This document shows positions 40,005-48,427 of a stretch of 64,000 nucleotides of DNA, in pieces (within the stretch, counting starts at the first letter, position 1; each line of letters starts with the position of its first letter). The stretch lies in contig JAZQWG010000028.1 in the NCBI GenBank assembly GCA_045632265.1, forward strand, positions 1 through 64,000. Reading direction: 5' to 3'. Source of the stretch: Scatosoma sp045632265. Lineage in GTDB: Bacteria; Bacillota; Clostridia; Christensenellales; Borkfalkiaceae. Under the pieces are notes generated by a model that had not been told where the DNA came from, searched no databases, and was given only the letters and a program-made list of their open reading frames with translations. A program made the translations under genes and the position numbers.

Positions 40005-41552
40005 ATGTATTTTATCAGTACGAGAGGCGGAGAAAAGGTGACGGGCGCGCAAGCGATTGTGAAAGGGCTTGCGGACAACGGTGGTTTGTACGTACCTGAA
40101 AAATTCCCCGTAATCACCCAAGAAGAAATGCAAGAAATGGCGGAGATGAACTATCCCGAACGCGCTGCGTTCGTGCTTGGCAAATATCTCGCCGACGATT
40201 TGGGCGCAGATTTCTTGAAAGAAATCTGTGAAAAAGCGTATGCAACGTTCACGGGCAACGATCCTGCTCCACTTGTAAAAGTAAACGGCAATTTATACGT
40301 GTTGGAACTTTTCCACGGCCCTACGTGTGCGTTCAAGGATATGGCGCTCACCGTCCTTCCTTACCTTTTGAAAAAGAGCAGCGAAGTGACCGGTTGCAAC
40401 GACGAAATTTTAATCCTTACCGCAACGAGTGGCGACACGGGCAAAGCGGCGCTTGAAGGTTTCCGTGACGTACCTGGCACGAAGGTTGCCGTATTCTATC
40501 CCGACGAAGGGGTTGCAAAAATGCAACGCTTGCAAATGTGCGTGCAAGACGGCAACAACGTTTTCGTGGCGGCAGTAAAAGGCAACTTCGACGATTGTCA
40601 ACGTGCTGTTAAAAAGATGTTCTCGTCTAAAGAATTTAACGAAAAAATGGCAAAGAAAGGGGTTAGACTTTCCAGCGCGAACTCGATTAACTTCGGTCGT
40701 TTAGCTCCCCAAATTGCCTACTATTTCTCGGCGTATCTCGATTTGTTGACGTCGGGACAAATTAAGATGGGCGAAAAGATTGATTTCGTCGTGCCTACGG
40801 GCAACTTTGGCGATATTCTCGCTGGCTGGTACGCAAAACAAATGGGCTTGCCCGTTAGAAAACTCGTTTGCGCTTCCAACCGCAACAAAGTGCTTGCCGA
40901 TTTCTTCAAAAAGGGCGTGTACGACGTAAAACGCAACTTCTTCCGCACGATGTCCCCGTCGATGGATATTCTCATCTCTTCCAACTTGGAACGTTTGATT
41001 TTTGAAATCAGCGGCCGCAACGCAAAACTTACGGCAGAGCGTATGAACGATTTGGCGGAAAAGAAAGAATATTCTATTACGGCGCAAGAAAAAGCGGTGC
41101 TTGATAAAGAATTCTTTGCAGGCTTTGCAAGCGAAGACGACATGATTGAAGCGATGTACGAAACGTTTGAAGACTTTGGTTATGCAATGGATACGCACAC
41201 GGGCGTTGCGCTTGCGGTTTGCGATCAATACTGCTACACCTTGAAAAAGAACGAGGAAGGCGAAGTGATTGACGAAACGCCTATCGTCGTGCTTTCTACG
41301 GCAAACCCGTATAAATTCCCTCAAGACGTATTGTATGCGCTTTCGGGCAACGACGTAAAGGACAGCTTCAAGGGTATCAAGCGTTTGAATTTGCTCACGG
41401 CAATGAAACCGCCCAAGAGCCTTATGGAAATCCGTTATAAACCCATCCGTTTCAAGACGGTTGTGGAAAACGATTTGGGCAAAATGTCTGCGTTGATTGA
41501 ACGCTTTGCGGACGGCGAAATCGTGCCCGTACCCGCACCCGTAAAAGAATAA
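40005..41552 (+). CDS. thrC: Threonine synthase
   Basis: 515 residues, the longer class with N-terminal extension. Converts O-phosphohomoserine to threonine with PLP. MYFISTRGGEKVTGAQAIVK opening; PLP lysine in GPTCAFKDMAL; TATSGDTGKAA; phosphate-binding VPTGNFGDILAGWYAK; NLERLIFE. No other thr genes adjoin. Start behind AGGTAGGT. A hairpin follows at 41559. The 240-base gap before it has only the previous terminator and AT-rich sequence. Confidence 0.97.
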   Translation: MYFISTRGGEKVTGAQAIVKGLADNGGLYVPEKFPVITQEEMQEMAEMNYPERAAFVLGKYLADDLGADFLKEICEKAYATFTGNDPAPLVKVNGNLYVLELFHGPTCAFKDMALTVLPYLLKKSSEVTGCNDEILILTATSGDTGKAALEGFRDVPGTKVAVFYPDEGVAKMQRLQMCVQDGNNVFVAAVKGNFDDCQRAVKKMFSSKEFNEKMAKKGVRLSSANSINFGRLAPQIAYYFSAYLDLLTSGQIKMGEKIDFVVPTGNFGDILAGWYAKQMGLPVRKLVCASNRNKVLADFFKKGVYDVKRNFFRTMSPSMDILISSNLERLIFEISGRNAKLTAERMNDLAEKKEYSITAQEKAVLDKEFFAGFASEDDMIEAMYETFEDFGYAMDTHTGVALAVCDQYCYTLKKNEEGEVIDETPIVVLSTANPYKFPQDVLYALSGNDVKDSFKGIKRLNLLTAMKPPKSLMEIRYKPIRFKTVVENDLGKMSALIERFADGEIVPVPAPVKE

Positions 41553-41558
41553 TTACGA

Positions 41559-41585
41559 CAAGGCTTACGTTATTTGTAAGCCTTG
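41559..41585 (+). terminator. Hairpin after thrC
   Basis: CAAGGCTTAC, 7-nt loop, GTAAGCCTTG; no T tract, so a weak terminator or 3' stabiliser. Confidence 0.5.
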
Positions 41586-41626
41586 TGAAATGTTGATGAT
41601 TTATTATGGAAAGCCATTTTTTGCGG

Positions 41627-41655
41627 TTGTGTAATTGCAAGGGCTGTGCTATAAT
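41627..41655 (+). promoter_or_regulatory. Promoter of the DUF5685 operon
   Basis: TTGTGT, 17-bp spacer, extended -10 TGCTATAAT, about 22 bases before the start codon. Confidence 0.75.
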
Positions 41656-41676
41656 GATAGGGAGATAGGAGAGAGT

Positions 41677-42570
41677 ATGTTCGGGTACGTTCGTACGGAT
41701 ACACCGTATTTATATATCAAGGATAAAACTTTATATGATGCGATGTATTGCGGCGTGTGCAAGGGCATTGCCAAGGTGTGCGGACAAACGGCTCGCTTGG
41801 GTCTTTCCTACGACGTCACCTTCCTTTCCGTGCTTATGCACAACATTTTAGGCGTTGACGTGCATATCCAAAAATCCCATTGTCTCACCCATTGTATTCG
41901 CCATAAAATGATGGCGGACGTGGACGAGTTGACGGAAAAACTTGGCGCGTTAAACGTCTTGCTTGCCTATTATAAATGCACGGACGATATTATGGACGAC
42001 GGCAAGGGGCGTAGAAAAAGAGCGCTGTTTAAGAAAGGGTTTAAGCGCGCGAAAAAAGCGTACCCTGAAATTGAAAAGATAGTCCGTGAAAACCTTGTTA
42101 AGCAAGAACAGCTTGAAAAGGAAAAGGTGGACAGCATCGATCGTGCAGCCGACGCTACGGCAAACATTTTGGCGCAGTTTTCTGCCTATGCTTTGGGAGA
42201 AAAGGGGAGCGAATACACGTTCAATCTTTTCTATCTCGTTGGGAAATGGATTTATCTTATCGACGCTTTGGACGATTATGATAAAGATAAGAAGAAAGGG
42301 GCGTACAATCCTTTCGTGCTTGCATACGGGGCGGATTGCAAACAATCGCTTCTTGCGGGCGAAAAGGGGGACGAAGTGCGCTTTGCCTTCAACGCTATTT
42401 TCCACGACGTACGTGAAAACTTGGCGCAAATTCCCTTTACTTTCAATCACGATTTATCCGACAACATCCTTTTGCGTGGTTTGCCGATGATGACGAAACA
42501 CGTGATGAAAGGGGATTGCAAGGCTTGCAAAAAGGATAGAAAGGCGCAAACGGAAGATACTACTATATAA
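41677..42570 (+). CDS. DUF5685-type cysteine-rich protein
   Basis: 297 residues from ATG 41677 (AGGAGAGA upstream). Conserved opening MFGYVRTDTPYLYIKDKTLY then YCGVCKGI, typical of the DUF5685 family. Further Cys/His: KSHCLTHCIRHKM, and the C-terminal CKACKKDRK. Mostly helical, no signal peptide. The Cys pattern suggests a metal or Fe-S site, but the function of the family is unknown. It heads an operon with a Cys-rich J-domain protein (31 bases on), a pairing that implies a shared job. Confidence 0.82.
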   Translation: MFGYVRTDTPYLYIKDKTLYDAMYCGVCKGIAKVCGQTARLGLSYDVTFLSVLMHNILGVDVHIQKSHCLTHCIRHKMMADVDELTEKLGALNVLLAYYKCTDDIMDDGKGRRKRALFKKGFKRAKKAYPEIEKIVRENLVKQEQLEKEKVDSIDRAADATANILAQFSAYALGEKGSEYTFNLFYLVGKWIYLIDALDDYDKDKKKGAYNPFVLAYGADCKQSLLAGEKGDEVRFAFNAIFHDVRENLAQIPFTFNHDLSDNILLRGLPMMTKHVMKGDCKACKKDRKAQTEDTTI

Positions 42571-42601
42571 ATAACTCGGCGAATAGCCGAAGGGAGATAA
42601 A

Positions 42602-43207
42602 ATGAACGAGCATTACGAATTTTTAGGCTTAAACCAAGATGCCAGCGAAGAAGAACTTGAAAAGCGTTATCACGAACTTCGTGAAAAGTACGCAGAAGAA
42701 AGATGGCAAGACGGGGAAGCTGGCAACGAAGCTGCGAGAAATTTGACCAAGCTTGAAGTGGCTTACAAGGAAATTTTGGCGGCGAGAAAGGAACAAAACA
42801 CCGCTTCGCAAGGGGAAAGCTCTTTGGAAGCCGTGGCAAACCTTTTGAAAGATAACAAAGTGAACGAAGCGCAAACGATGCTTGATAACTTCAACGAACG
42901 TAGCGCGGAATGGCATTATTTGCAAGCAGTTGTGTTCTATAAAAAGAACTGGATGAACGATAGCAAGAAACAGCTTGAAATTGCTATGCAAATGGACCCC
43001 GACAACATTAAATATCGCAACGCATACGGTAAAATGAATGCGAAAAACGATTACGAAAAGCAAAACGAACAAAGACAAAACCCGTACGTGAACTCTGCGC
43101 CTACGCAAGACGAACAAATGGGCGGCGGTGTTTGTGGTGATTGTATGACTTGCTGTTGCGCTTCGATGTGTGCAAATTATTGCATGCGTTGCTGCTGTCC
43201 TATGTAA
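42602..43207 (+). CDS. J-domain-like protein with cysteine-rich C terminus
   Basis: 201 residues. N-terminal J-like domain (HYEFLGLNQDASEEELEKRY, about 4-60), but the HPD tripeptide needed to stimulate DnaK is missing (REKYAEER at that place), so it is probably not a classical co-chaperone. A TPR-like helical pair follows (about 75-140; LLKDNKVNEAQTMLDNFNER, WHYLQAVVFYKK). The last 25 residues hold ten Cys (CGDCMTCCCASMCANYCMRC...), fit for a metal cluster or zinc. Co-transcribed with the DUF5685 gene. Start behind GGGAGA. Confidence 0.82.
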   Translation: MNEHYEFLGLNQDASEEELEKRYHELREKYAEERWQDGEAGNEAARNLTKLEVAYKEILAARKEQNTASQGESSLEAVANLLKDNKVNEAQTMLDNFNERSAEWHYLQAVVFYKKNWMNDSKKQLEIAMQMDPDNIKYRNAYGKMNAKNDYEKQNEQRQNPYVNSAPTQDEQMGGGVCGDCMTCCCASMCANYCMRCCCPM

Positions 43208-43216
43208 TAGGTTAAG

Positions 43217-43741
43217 ATGAAGAAGATTTCCGCTTATGAAATAGCGATTGCCGCTTTATCGTGTGCGCTTGCAACGATATTTTTGACGGTGGGCGTGTAT
43301 TCGGGATTTTTCCTGTTCACGGCGTACCTTGCGGCGAGTATCGCGTTAATGTTGCCCCTTTGCCAACAAAGTTGGCGTGGGTTTGCGTTTGCGTACGTGG
43401 CAACTTGTTTGCTCTCGCTGCTCTTCGCATCCTTCCGATTTTGGGAACTCATCCCGTTCGTGACGTTTTTCGGCTTGCACCCGCTTGTAAACGAGTTGCA
43501 GTTAAAGACGAAAATCAATCGTTGGGTGGCGTGTTTTGTAAAGGCAATTTGGTTTGACGGCACGGTGTATTTGGCGTGGAAAGTGGTGTTTGCCATCACG
43601 ACGAGTATCCCGTTTGTGGATAAATATATTATACTTATTATCTTGGTGGTTGGCACGGCGGTGTTTATCGCATACGATTATTTTATGTTCAAGTGGCGGA
43701 TTTGGGCAACGCAAATGGTGCGCCGAATCAGCAAAAAATAA
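43217..43741 (+). CDS. Hypothetical membrane protein
   Basis: 174 residues, about five TM helices (AALSCALATIFLTVGVY, LFTAYLAASIALMLPL, FAYVATCLLSLLFASF, then two more), ending in a basic tail RRISKK. The opening MKKISAYEIAIAALSCALAT recalls ECF-transporter S components, but the small-molecule family cannot be read. It follows the J-like gene by 9 bases and precedes rlmD by 24, in one run of genes. Confidence 0.7.
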   Translation: MKKISAYEIAIAALSCALATIFLTVGVYSGFFLFTAYLAASIALMLPLCQQSWRGFAFAYVATCLLSLLFASFRFWELIPFVTFFGLHPLVNELQLKTKINRWVACFVKAIWFDGTVYLAWKVVFAITTSIPFVDKYIILIILVVGTAVFIAYDYFMFKWRIWATQMVRRISKK

Positions 43742-43765
43742 ACGTTTATCAAGGCGAAAGAAAAA

Positions 43766-45181
43766 ATGATTAAGAAAAATGAAAGCGTTTGCGCCGAAGT
43801 CGTTGGTATCGGTTCGAACGGAGAAGGAATTATTAGGCACGAGGGGGTAACTTTTTTCGTGCCTTACTCTTTACCTACGGAAAAAGTACGCTTTAAGGTG
43901 CTGAAGGTAAAGGGGAATATCGGTTATGGCAAAGTGGAAGAAATTTTGTCGCCGTCGAAGGATAGAGTTATGCCCAAATGTGCCGTGTTTGAAAAGTGCG
44001 GCGGTTGCTGTTTTCAACACCTTTCCTACGAAAGCCAGCTTGTCCATAAGGGCGGGGTGGTAAAAGACGCCTTGCGCAAAATCGGCGGCTTGAACGTGGA
44101 CGTGCCCAACGCCATCGCAAGCGATTTGCCGTACGGGTATAGAAATAAATTGCAACTTCCTATCGGGGTAGATAAAGACGGAAACACGGTTATCGGTTTT
44201 TATGCGGAACACTCGCACCGCATTATTCCGCTTTCTACGTGTGCTATCCACCCCACGTGGGCGGAAACGCTGATTGCGGTGATAAAACGCTTTGTGGAAG
44301 AAACGGGCACGAAAGGGTACGACGAAGAAAAGAAGACGGGTACGTTAAGACATATAGTAGCCCGTGAAATTGACGGAAAGTTCATTTTTACGCTCGTGTG
44401 TGCGCGAAAAGGATTGCGTAGGGTAGATACGCTTATCGAGCTTTTAAGCGCGGAATTTGACGCGTTTACGCTGTATTTGAACGTCAACGATAAGGACACC
44501 AACGTTATTTTCGGGGAAGAGTTTTCCCTTGTGCACGGCGAAGGCTTTTTCGACGGGGAAGAACAAGGCATTTCGTATGAAGCAGGGCCTGTCACTTTCT
44601 TGCAAGTGAACGAAAACGTGCGGACGAAACTGTACGAAAGCGCCCTTGCAACCGTTGTGGAAACGGGCGACGAAGTGGTAGTGGATGCATACTCTGGCGG
44701 CGGACTTTTGACGGCGATGATTGCTAAGAAAGCCAAACGAGTGTACGGGATAGAGCTTGAAAGGGAAGCAAGCGAATGTGCTGATAAGTTGAAAGTGAAA
44801 AATAAGCTTGCGAACATGACGAATATTTGCGGCTACGTAGAAGAAAAATTGCCGTCGGTGCTTGAGAAAGAAAAGGGCGAAAAATTGCGTTTGATTCTCG
44901 ATCCCCCGCGCGCAGGTATCGCAAGAAGCGTACTAAAAGCGCTTTTGGAAAGTGGGATACCCACGCTTACGATTATTTCGTGCAATCCCGCTACGCTTGC
45001 CCGTGACTTGGGCGTGCTGACGGGCAGTTTGGTGGAAAACGAGAAAGGGGAACTCGTAAAAAATCCCACGTACAGCGAAAGTGGTTTGGATGGCTATTAT
45101 CAAATCGACAGCATCCAGCCCTACGATATGTTCCCGCAAACCAAACACGTCGAAACTCTCGTTTGTCTCAAACGAGAATAA
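43766..45181 (+). CDS. rlmD: 23S rRNA (uracil-5-)-methyltransferase RlmD/RumA family
   Basis: 471 residues. N-terminal TRAM domain (VVGIGSNGEGIIRHEG), Fe-S ligands in CAVFEKCGGCCFQHLSYE, SAM-binding DAYSGGGLLTAM, DPPRAGI, and the catalytic Cys in IISCNPATLARD. It makes m5U in 23S rRNA; in Firmicutes one enzyme (RlmCD) may do two positions. The last residues, TKHVETLVCLKRE, are encoded again in an intergenic fragment 790 bases downstream (45934-45975): the 3' end of this gene seems to be an integration target. Sequence composition changes sharply right after the stop. Confidence 0.95.
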   Translation: MIKKNESVCAEVVGIGSNGEGIIRHEGVTFFVPYSLPTEKVRFKVLKVKGNIGYGKVEEILSPSKDRVMPKCAVFEKCGGCCFQHLSYESQLVHKGGVVKDALRKIGGLNVDVPNAIASDLPYGYRNKLQLPIGVDKDGNTVIGFYAEHSHRIIPLSTCAIHPTWAETLIAVIKRFVEETGTKGYDEEKKTGTLRHIVAREIDGKFIFTLVCARKGLRRVDTLIELLSAEFDAFTLYLNVNDKDTNVIFGEEFSLVHGEGFFDGEEQGISYEAGPVTFLQVNENVRTKLYESALATVVETGDEVVVDAYSGGGLLTAMIAKKAKRVYGIELEREASECADKLKVKNKLANMTNICGYVEEKLPSVLEKEKGEKLRLILDPPRAGIARSVLKALLESGIPTLTIISCNPATLARDLGVLTGSLVENEKGELVKNPTYSESGLDGYYQIDSIQPYDMFPQTKHVETLVCLKRE

Positions 45182-45363
45182 GCGATTTTGACCCTAAAAT
45201 AGCACTTTTTTAGCATTTTAAGTGTTCTATTATAAGTAAAAAATGTGTTTGAACTCAAAAAATGCCCCAAAATCGACTTGGGACAAATGATGATTTTGAG
45301 CAAAACTCAAAACTCTCATTTACAGCAGTACAAGTTAACAGTTAACATATCGAAAGGAGTCTT

Positions 45364-45876
45364 ATGAAAAACAGATTTGTAGCCTTTAACATTTTAATTG
45401 CAATTGCGCTGTTGCTTGTTTTAGTGCTTAGTTTAATATTCACTTTCTCATATCAACAGCCGACGGGATTAAAACAGCAAACGGGTATTGTGTCTAAATT
45501 CAATCAATACGATGAGAAATGGTACGATAATGTTTTTGGAAATTCTAAAGGTTCTTACTTCGATGTGCGATTTGAAAATAATTCTTACTTTGAGGCAACA
45601 GGAATATGCTATGACAACATTGATAGAAGATTATTTGAAGAGCTACAGATAGGCAAAGAACTTACGATTACTTATTTTGAAAAAAGTGGTGGATTAAGAA
45701 AAATATGCGCCCTTGAATATAACGGTGAAACATATTTATCACTCAACGATGTTTTGAATGAATATAGCAAAAACGAAAAGACCGCACATATTGTTGGTCC
45801 AACGATTATGGCACTCTCAATATCGGTAGGCGCACTTTTGTTTGTTGTTAACTATAAGAAAAATTGCGGGAAGTAA
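45364..45876 (+). CDS. Hypothetical membrane-anchored protein in AT-rich insert
   Basis: 170 residues, not recognised. TM helix at the N terminus (FNILIAIALLLVLVLSLIFT), an extracytoplasmic beta-rich domain of about 110 residues (TGIVSKFNQYDEKWYDNVFG, LTITYFEKSGGLRKICALEY), and a second TM near the C terminus (IMALSISVGALLFVV). GAAAGGAG precedes the ATG. AT-rich and without the codon habits of its neighbours. It lies between the full rlmD 3' end and a duplicated fragment of it, so it is probably cargo of an integrated element or its remnant. Confidence 0.7.
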   Translation: MKNRFVAFNILIAIALLLVLVLSLIFTFSYQQPTGLKQQTGIVSKFNQYDEKWYDNVFGNSKGSYFDVRFENNSYFEATGICYDNIDRRLFEELQIGKELTITYFEKSGGLRKICALEYNGETYLSLNDVLNEYSKNEKTAHIVGPTIMALSISVGALLFVVNYKKNCGK

Positions 45877-45933
45877 ATATACCTTTTGGCTTTACAACCC
45901 CGTTTTTGACCTAAAAATATACCTTTTGACCTT

Positions 45934-45975
45934 ATGACCCACGTTGAAACTCTCGTAGTTTTGCAAAGGAAATAA
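45934..45975 (+). pseudogene. Duplicated 3' end of rlmD (attachment-site-like fragment)
   Basis: In frame it reads MTHVETLVVLQRK and stops, matching the rlmD C terminus TKHVETLVCLKRE. At DNA level CACGTTGAAACTCTCGT (45940-45956) matches 45146-45162 in rlmD with one mismatch. Beyond that the sequences diverge while still encoding similar residues, so it is an rlmD end of another origin, as expected at the far end (attR) of an element integrated into rlmD. Confidence 0.75.
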
Positions 45976-45990
45976 TAGGAGAAACAATGT

Positions 45991-46317
45991 ATGAATGACA
46001 TTGAACGTATTTACAACGAATTAAAAGACAAACATAAATTGCTTTTGACGAATACTTTTGCTTTAAATGATAGGTTTACGTGTGATGTTCCCGTTATTTA
46101 TGGCGAGGCTGAACAAGGGCGATTTTGGTTATATGAGGATAAAGATGTTCTTGATTATGGCATCATGCAATTTGTTTTTTTGGTAGAATACAAAAAGAAA
46201 GCTTGTTTTAGAAAACGCTTAAAAACTTTTCGTGTACACTGGCATCCAGAAACAATAGGGCAAGCTATCGAAGAAGTAAACGATTTTATGACGGCGAGTT
46301 ATTCATTTATGAAATAA
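45991..46317 (+). CDS. Hypothetical protein (108 aa)
   Basis: Not recognised. Soluble, rich in aromatic residues and Lys: MNDIERIYNELKDKHKLLLT, YGEAEQGRFWLYEDKD, FLVEYKKKACFRKRL, FRVHWHPETIGQAIEEVNDF. The layout (short helix, beta strands, final helix) resembles small immunity-like proteins, but this is only a resemblance. AGGAG stands upstream. AT-rich like the insert before it, with a large terminator after it. It may be original context just beyond the insertion or part of a second insertion. Confidence 0.65.
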   Translation: MNDIERIYNELKDKHKLLLTNTFALNDRFTCDVPVIYGEAEQGRFWLYEDKDVLDYGIMQFVFLVEYKKKACFRKRLKTFRVHWHPETIGQAIEEVNDFMTASYSFMK

Positions 46318-46350
46318 TACCTCGTAAGGGATTTTAGAAAGAATAAATAT

Positions 46351-46393
46351 AGCCCACCATACTTCGCAATTAGCGAAGTATGGTGGGCTTTCT
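46351..46393 (+). terminator. Very strong terminator hairpin
   Basis: Perfect 17-bp stem AGCCCACCATACTTCGC / GCGAAGTATGGTGGGCT, AATTA loop, then TTCTTATT. Confidence 0.85.
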
Positions 46394-46524
46394 TATTCAA
46401 TAAAGATAAAGGATTTTAGTTGGGTTTTAGGGTTGTGGCTACAAGTAATATTGTGTGCATTGTATAATACATTTATATTTTAGTAAACCCGTATGAAACA
46501 AATCTGCATTCGGGTAAATTTATT

Positions 46525-46983
46525 TTATAAAGTAAGCAGTAATACCGTTAAAACTATGAGGACGGCCATGATAGAAAATAATATCAAAAAATGTTTTCTT
46601 TTTCTTACAAGAGCAAAAATTATGCCAGTCGTGCCGATATAAGCACCGATAATACACCAAATTTCATGTAAAAACATACCAAGGATAGCCATAATAAAAC
46701 CGCCGGCTAGAAGAATAAATCCTAATATCGCCAAATTGTTCGATTCAACTGATTTTTTATTTGTTTGCGTTTTTGGTTCTACACTTGTTTTACCTGTGAC
46801 GATATATTCAACGCTGGTGTTCAAAATTTTCGCAAGCGCAATTAAATTGTAGGCATCGGGCGCACAAGCATCTGTTTCCCATTTTGAAACCGACTGCCTT
46901 GATACGCCAACTTTGTCGGCGATGTCTTCTTGTGAAAATTCTTGCGCTTTTCTCAACGCAACAATTCTGTTTCCTATTGTCAT
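46525..46983 (-). CDS. XRE-type regulator with C-terminal membrane helices
   Basis: 152 residues from ATG 46983 (GAGGTGGAG upstream; the longer frame to 47043 runs into the promoter). N-terminal XRE HTH (1-60): MTIGNRIVALRKAQEFSQED, VSRQSVSKWETDACAPDAY, VEYIVTG. After a polar linker come three hydrophobic helices (LAILGFILLAGGFIMAILGM, WCIIGAYIGTTGIIFALV, LILFSIMAVLIVLTVLLL). Membrane-bound HTH proteins of this kind are common in Firmicutes; the signal sensed is unknown. The target is not evident. Confidence 0.88.
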   Translation of the reverse strand: MTIGNRIVALRKAQEFSQEDIADKVGVSRQSVSKWETDACAPDAYNLIALAKILNTSVEYIVTGKTSVEPKTQTNKKSVESNNLAILGFILLAGGFIMAILGMFLHEIWCIIGAYIGTTGIIFALVRKRKHFLILFSIMAVLIVLTVLLLTL

Positions 46984-47014
46984 GATTTTACTCCACCTCG
47001 CATTTAGTAATATC

Positions 47015-47043
47015 ATTATACACCCATAATACGTTTTTTTCAA
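47015..47043 (-). promoter_or_regulatory. Promoter of the membrane-bound XRE regulator
   Basis: Minus strand TTGAAA, 17-bp spacer, TATAAT. Confidence 0.8.
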
Positions 47044-47115
47044 CCAAAAACGCGCAACTTTGGTTTACATTTGGCACATATTTGTTGCGTTGTTTATTTA
47101 TCGTTGTTTTTAAGG

Positions 47116-48231
47116 CTAGTTTTCTTCAAGGAGAATTTCACTTTCGCTAAATAAGCCGTTGAATAAAGGAGATTTTCCAGGGTAAGGACCGTAAGGGATA
47201 AGGGCGGGGATATGTTGCACGTGCAAATCGCCCTTTTCAATTTGAACAAGCGTTCCGCCAAGCGCGCCGACTACGTGGGAGTCGTATTGCCCCGTTTTTA
47301 AGCCGAAAACAAAGCGAATGCCTTGATATTCGATACAAGTGTTGATGCGATGAAAATGCCCCGCGAAAGCACCTTTTCCGCCGCTTTCTTTTAACGTTTG
47401 CATAAACGTTTCGTCGGTGGGGATGGTGGTAAGGCGTTCATATCGCATTCCAAAATCATCACCCACTTGCGGCACGGTCACGCCTATCGTGTAAAGGGGA
47501 TTTTCTTCGCTCGTATATCCTTTTGCTTCTTCCGCTTTGGCAAATTCTTGCGTGGGAATATGAAAAGCGGCGAGTGCGGGAAAAACCTTATTTTGCGCCT
47601 TTTGCATGCGTTTGGCGCAATCACGCACCATAGCAAGCTGGTCGGGATAAATGCCCGCGTTTTTTACAACGCCTTCGTTATCGGTGTCAAAGCAGCCGTT
47701 GGAATCGAGCATGAAAAGCGCCGTTTGCAATTCTTCGCCATACGCCACGCCTACGGTGTAATTGCCGTTTCCCGTCACCGTTCCGCGCTTAAACAAGCAA
47801 TAGGGGCTATTTTCAAATTGTTGGCATTGCCATGCAACGCCCATTTTGCTTTCGTTGTCGTGGTTGCCAAACACGGGCGCCCAAGGAATTTCAAAACTGT
47901 CCATCAGCTGGCAAAACCATTTGAGCGAACTGCCGTCGTCGTCGAACGAGCCGTAGGTAATATCGCCCGTAATAAAGATGGCGTCGGGTTTGGTTTGCGC
48001 AACGAGCGAGCGGATATGATTGCCGCAAAGCGCATCGAGATTTTGCGATTGCCAAGCGTTGATTTCGTCTACTCGAATACGGTCGGAATAGCGGCGTTGG
48101 CGGGCGTTAATCATTTGCATATCCGTCAGTTGCAACAATTTTACGGGTGTTCCTTTGCGTTCGATGGGCAAGCGCACGACGAAATCGCAGCCGTCGAAAA
48201 CGGAATTATCATTTTGCGTAAGAATTTCCAT
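47116..48231 (-). CDS. Metallophosphoesterase
   Basis: 371 residues, calcineurin-like fold with metal motifs LLQLTDMQMI (Asp; Gln-type second position), FITGDITYG, VFGNHDNES, AFHIPTQEF and FAGHFHRINT. No signal peptide, so cytoplasmic. The layout, with a large insert between the GNHD and GHFH motifs, is like the phosphohydrolases annotated as Dcr2/purple-acid related. Substrate unknown. It is the third phosphoesterase of this fold in the window, but not close in sequence to the other two. Monocistronic, facing left. Confidence 0.85.
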   Translation of the reverse strand: MEILTQNDNSVFDGCDFVVRLPIERKGTPVKLLQLTDMQMINARQRRYSDRIRVDEINAWQSQNLDALCGNHIRSLVAQTKPDAIFITGDITYGSFDDDGSSLKWFCQLMDSFEIPWAPVFGNHDNESKMGVAWQCQQFENSPYCLFKRGTVTGNGNYTVGVAYGEELQTALFMLDSNGCFDTDNEGVVKNAGIYPDQLAMVRDCAKRMQKAQNKVFPALAAFHIPTQEFAKAEEAKGYTSEENPLYTIGVTVPQVGDDFGMRYERLTTIPTDETFMQTLKESGGKGAFAGHFHRINTCIEYQGIRFVFGLKTGQYDSHVVGALGGTLVQIEKGDLHVQHIPALIPYGPYPGKSPLFNGLFSESEILLEEN

Positions 48232-48337
48232 AAGACTTTCCTTCTTTTCAGCTTTTGTTTATGAGAGTATGACATCACGAAAAATGCCGTTTGTCAACGG
48301 TGAAAACAGATTTTATGCCACTTTCACACACAAAAAC

Positions 48338-48366
48338 TTGCCTTGCGAAAACGATTGTGCTATAAT
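48338..48366 (+). promoter_or_regulatory. Promoter of the rhomboid-like/RluA operon
   Basis: TTGCCT, 17-bp spacer, extended -10 TGCTATAAT. Confidence 0.75.
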
Positions 48367-48427
48367 AAAAACAGTCGAGCGAAAACGCTTTGCGTTTATT
48401 AAAGAAAGAAACGGGTATAAATAAGGT

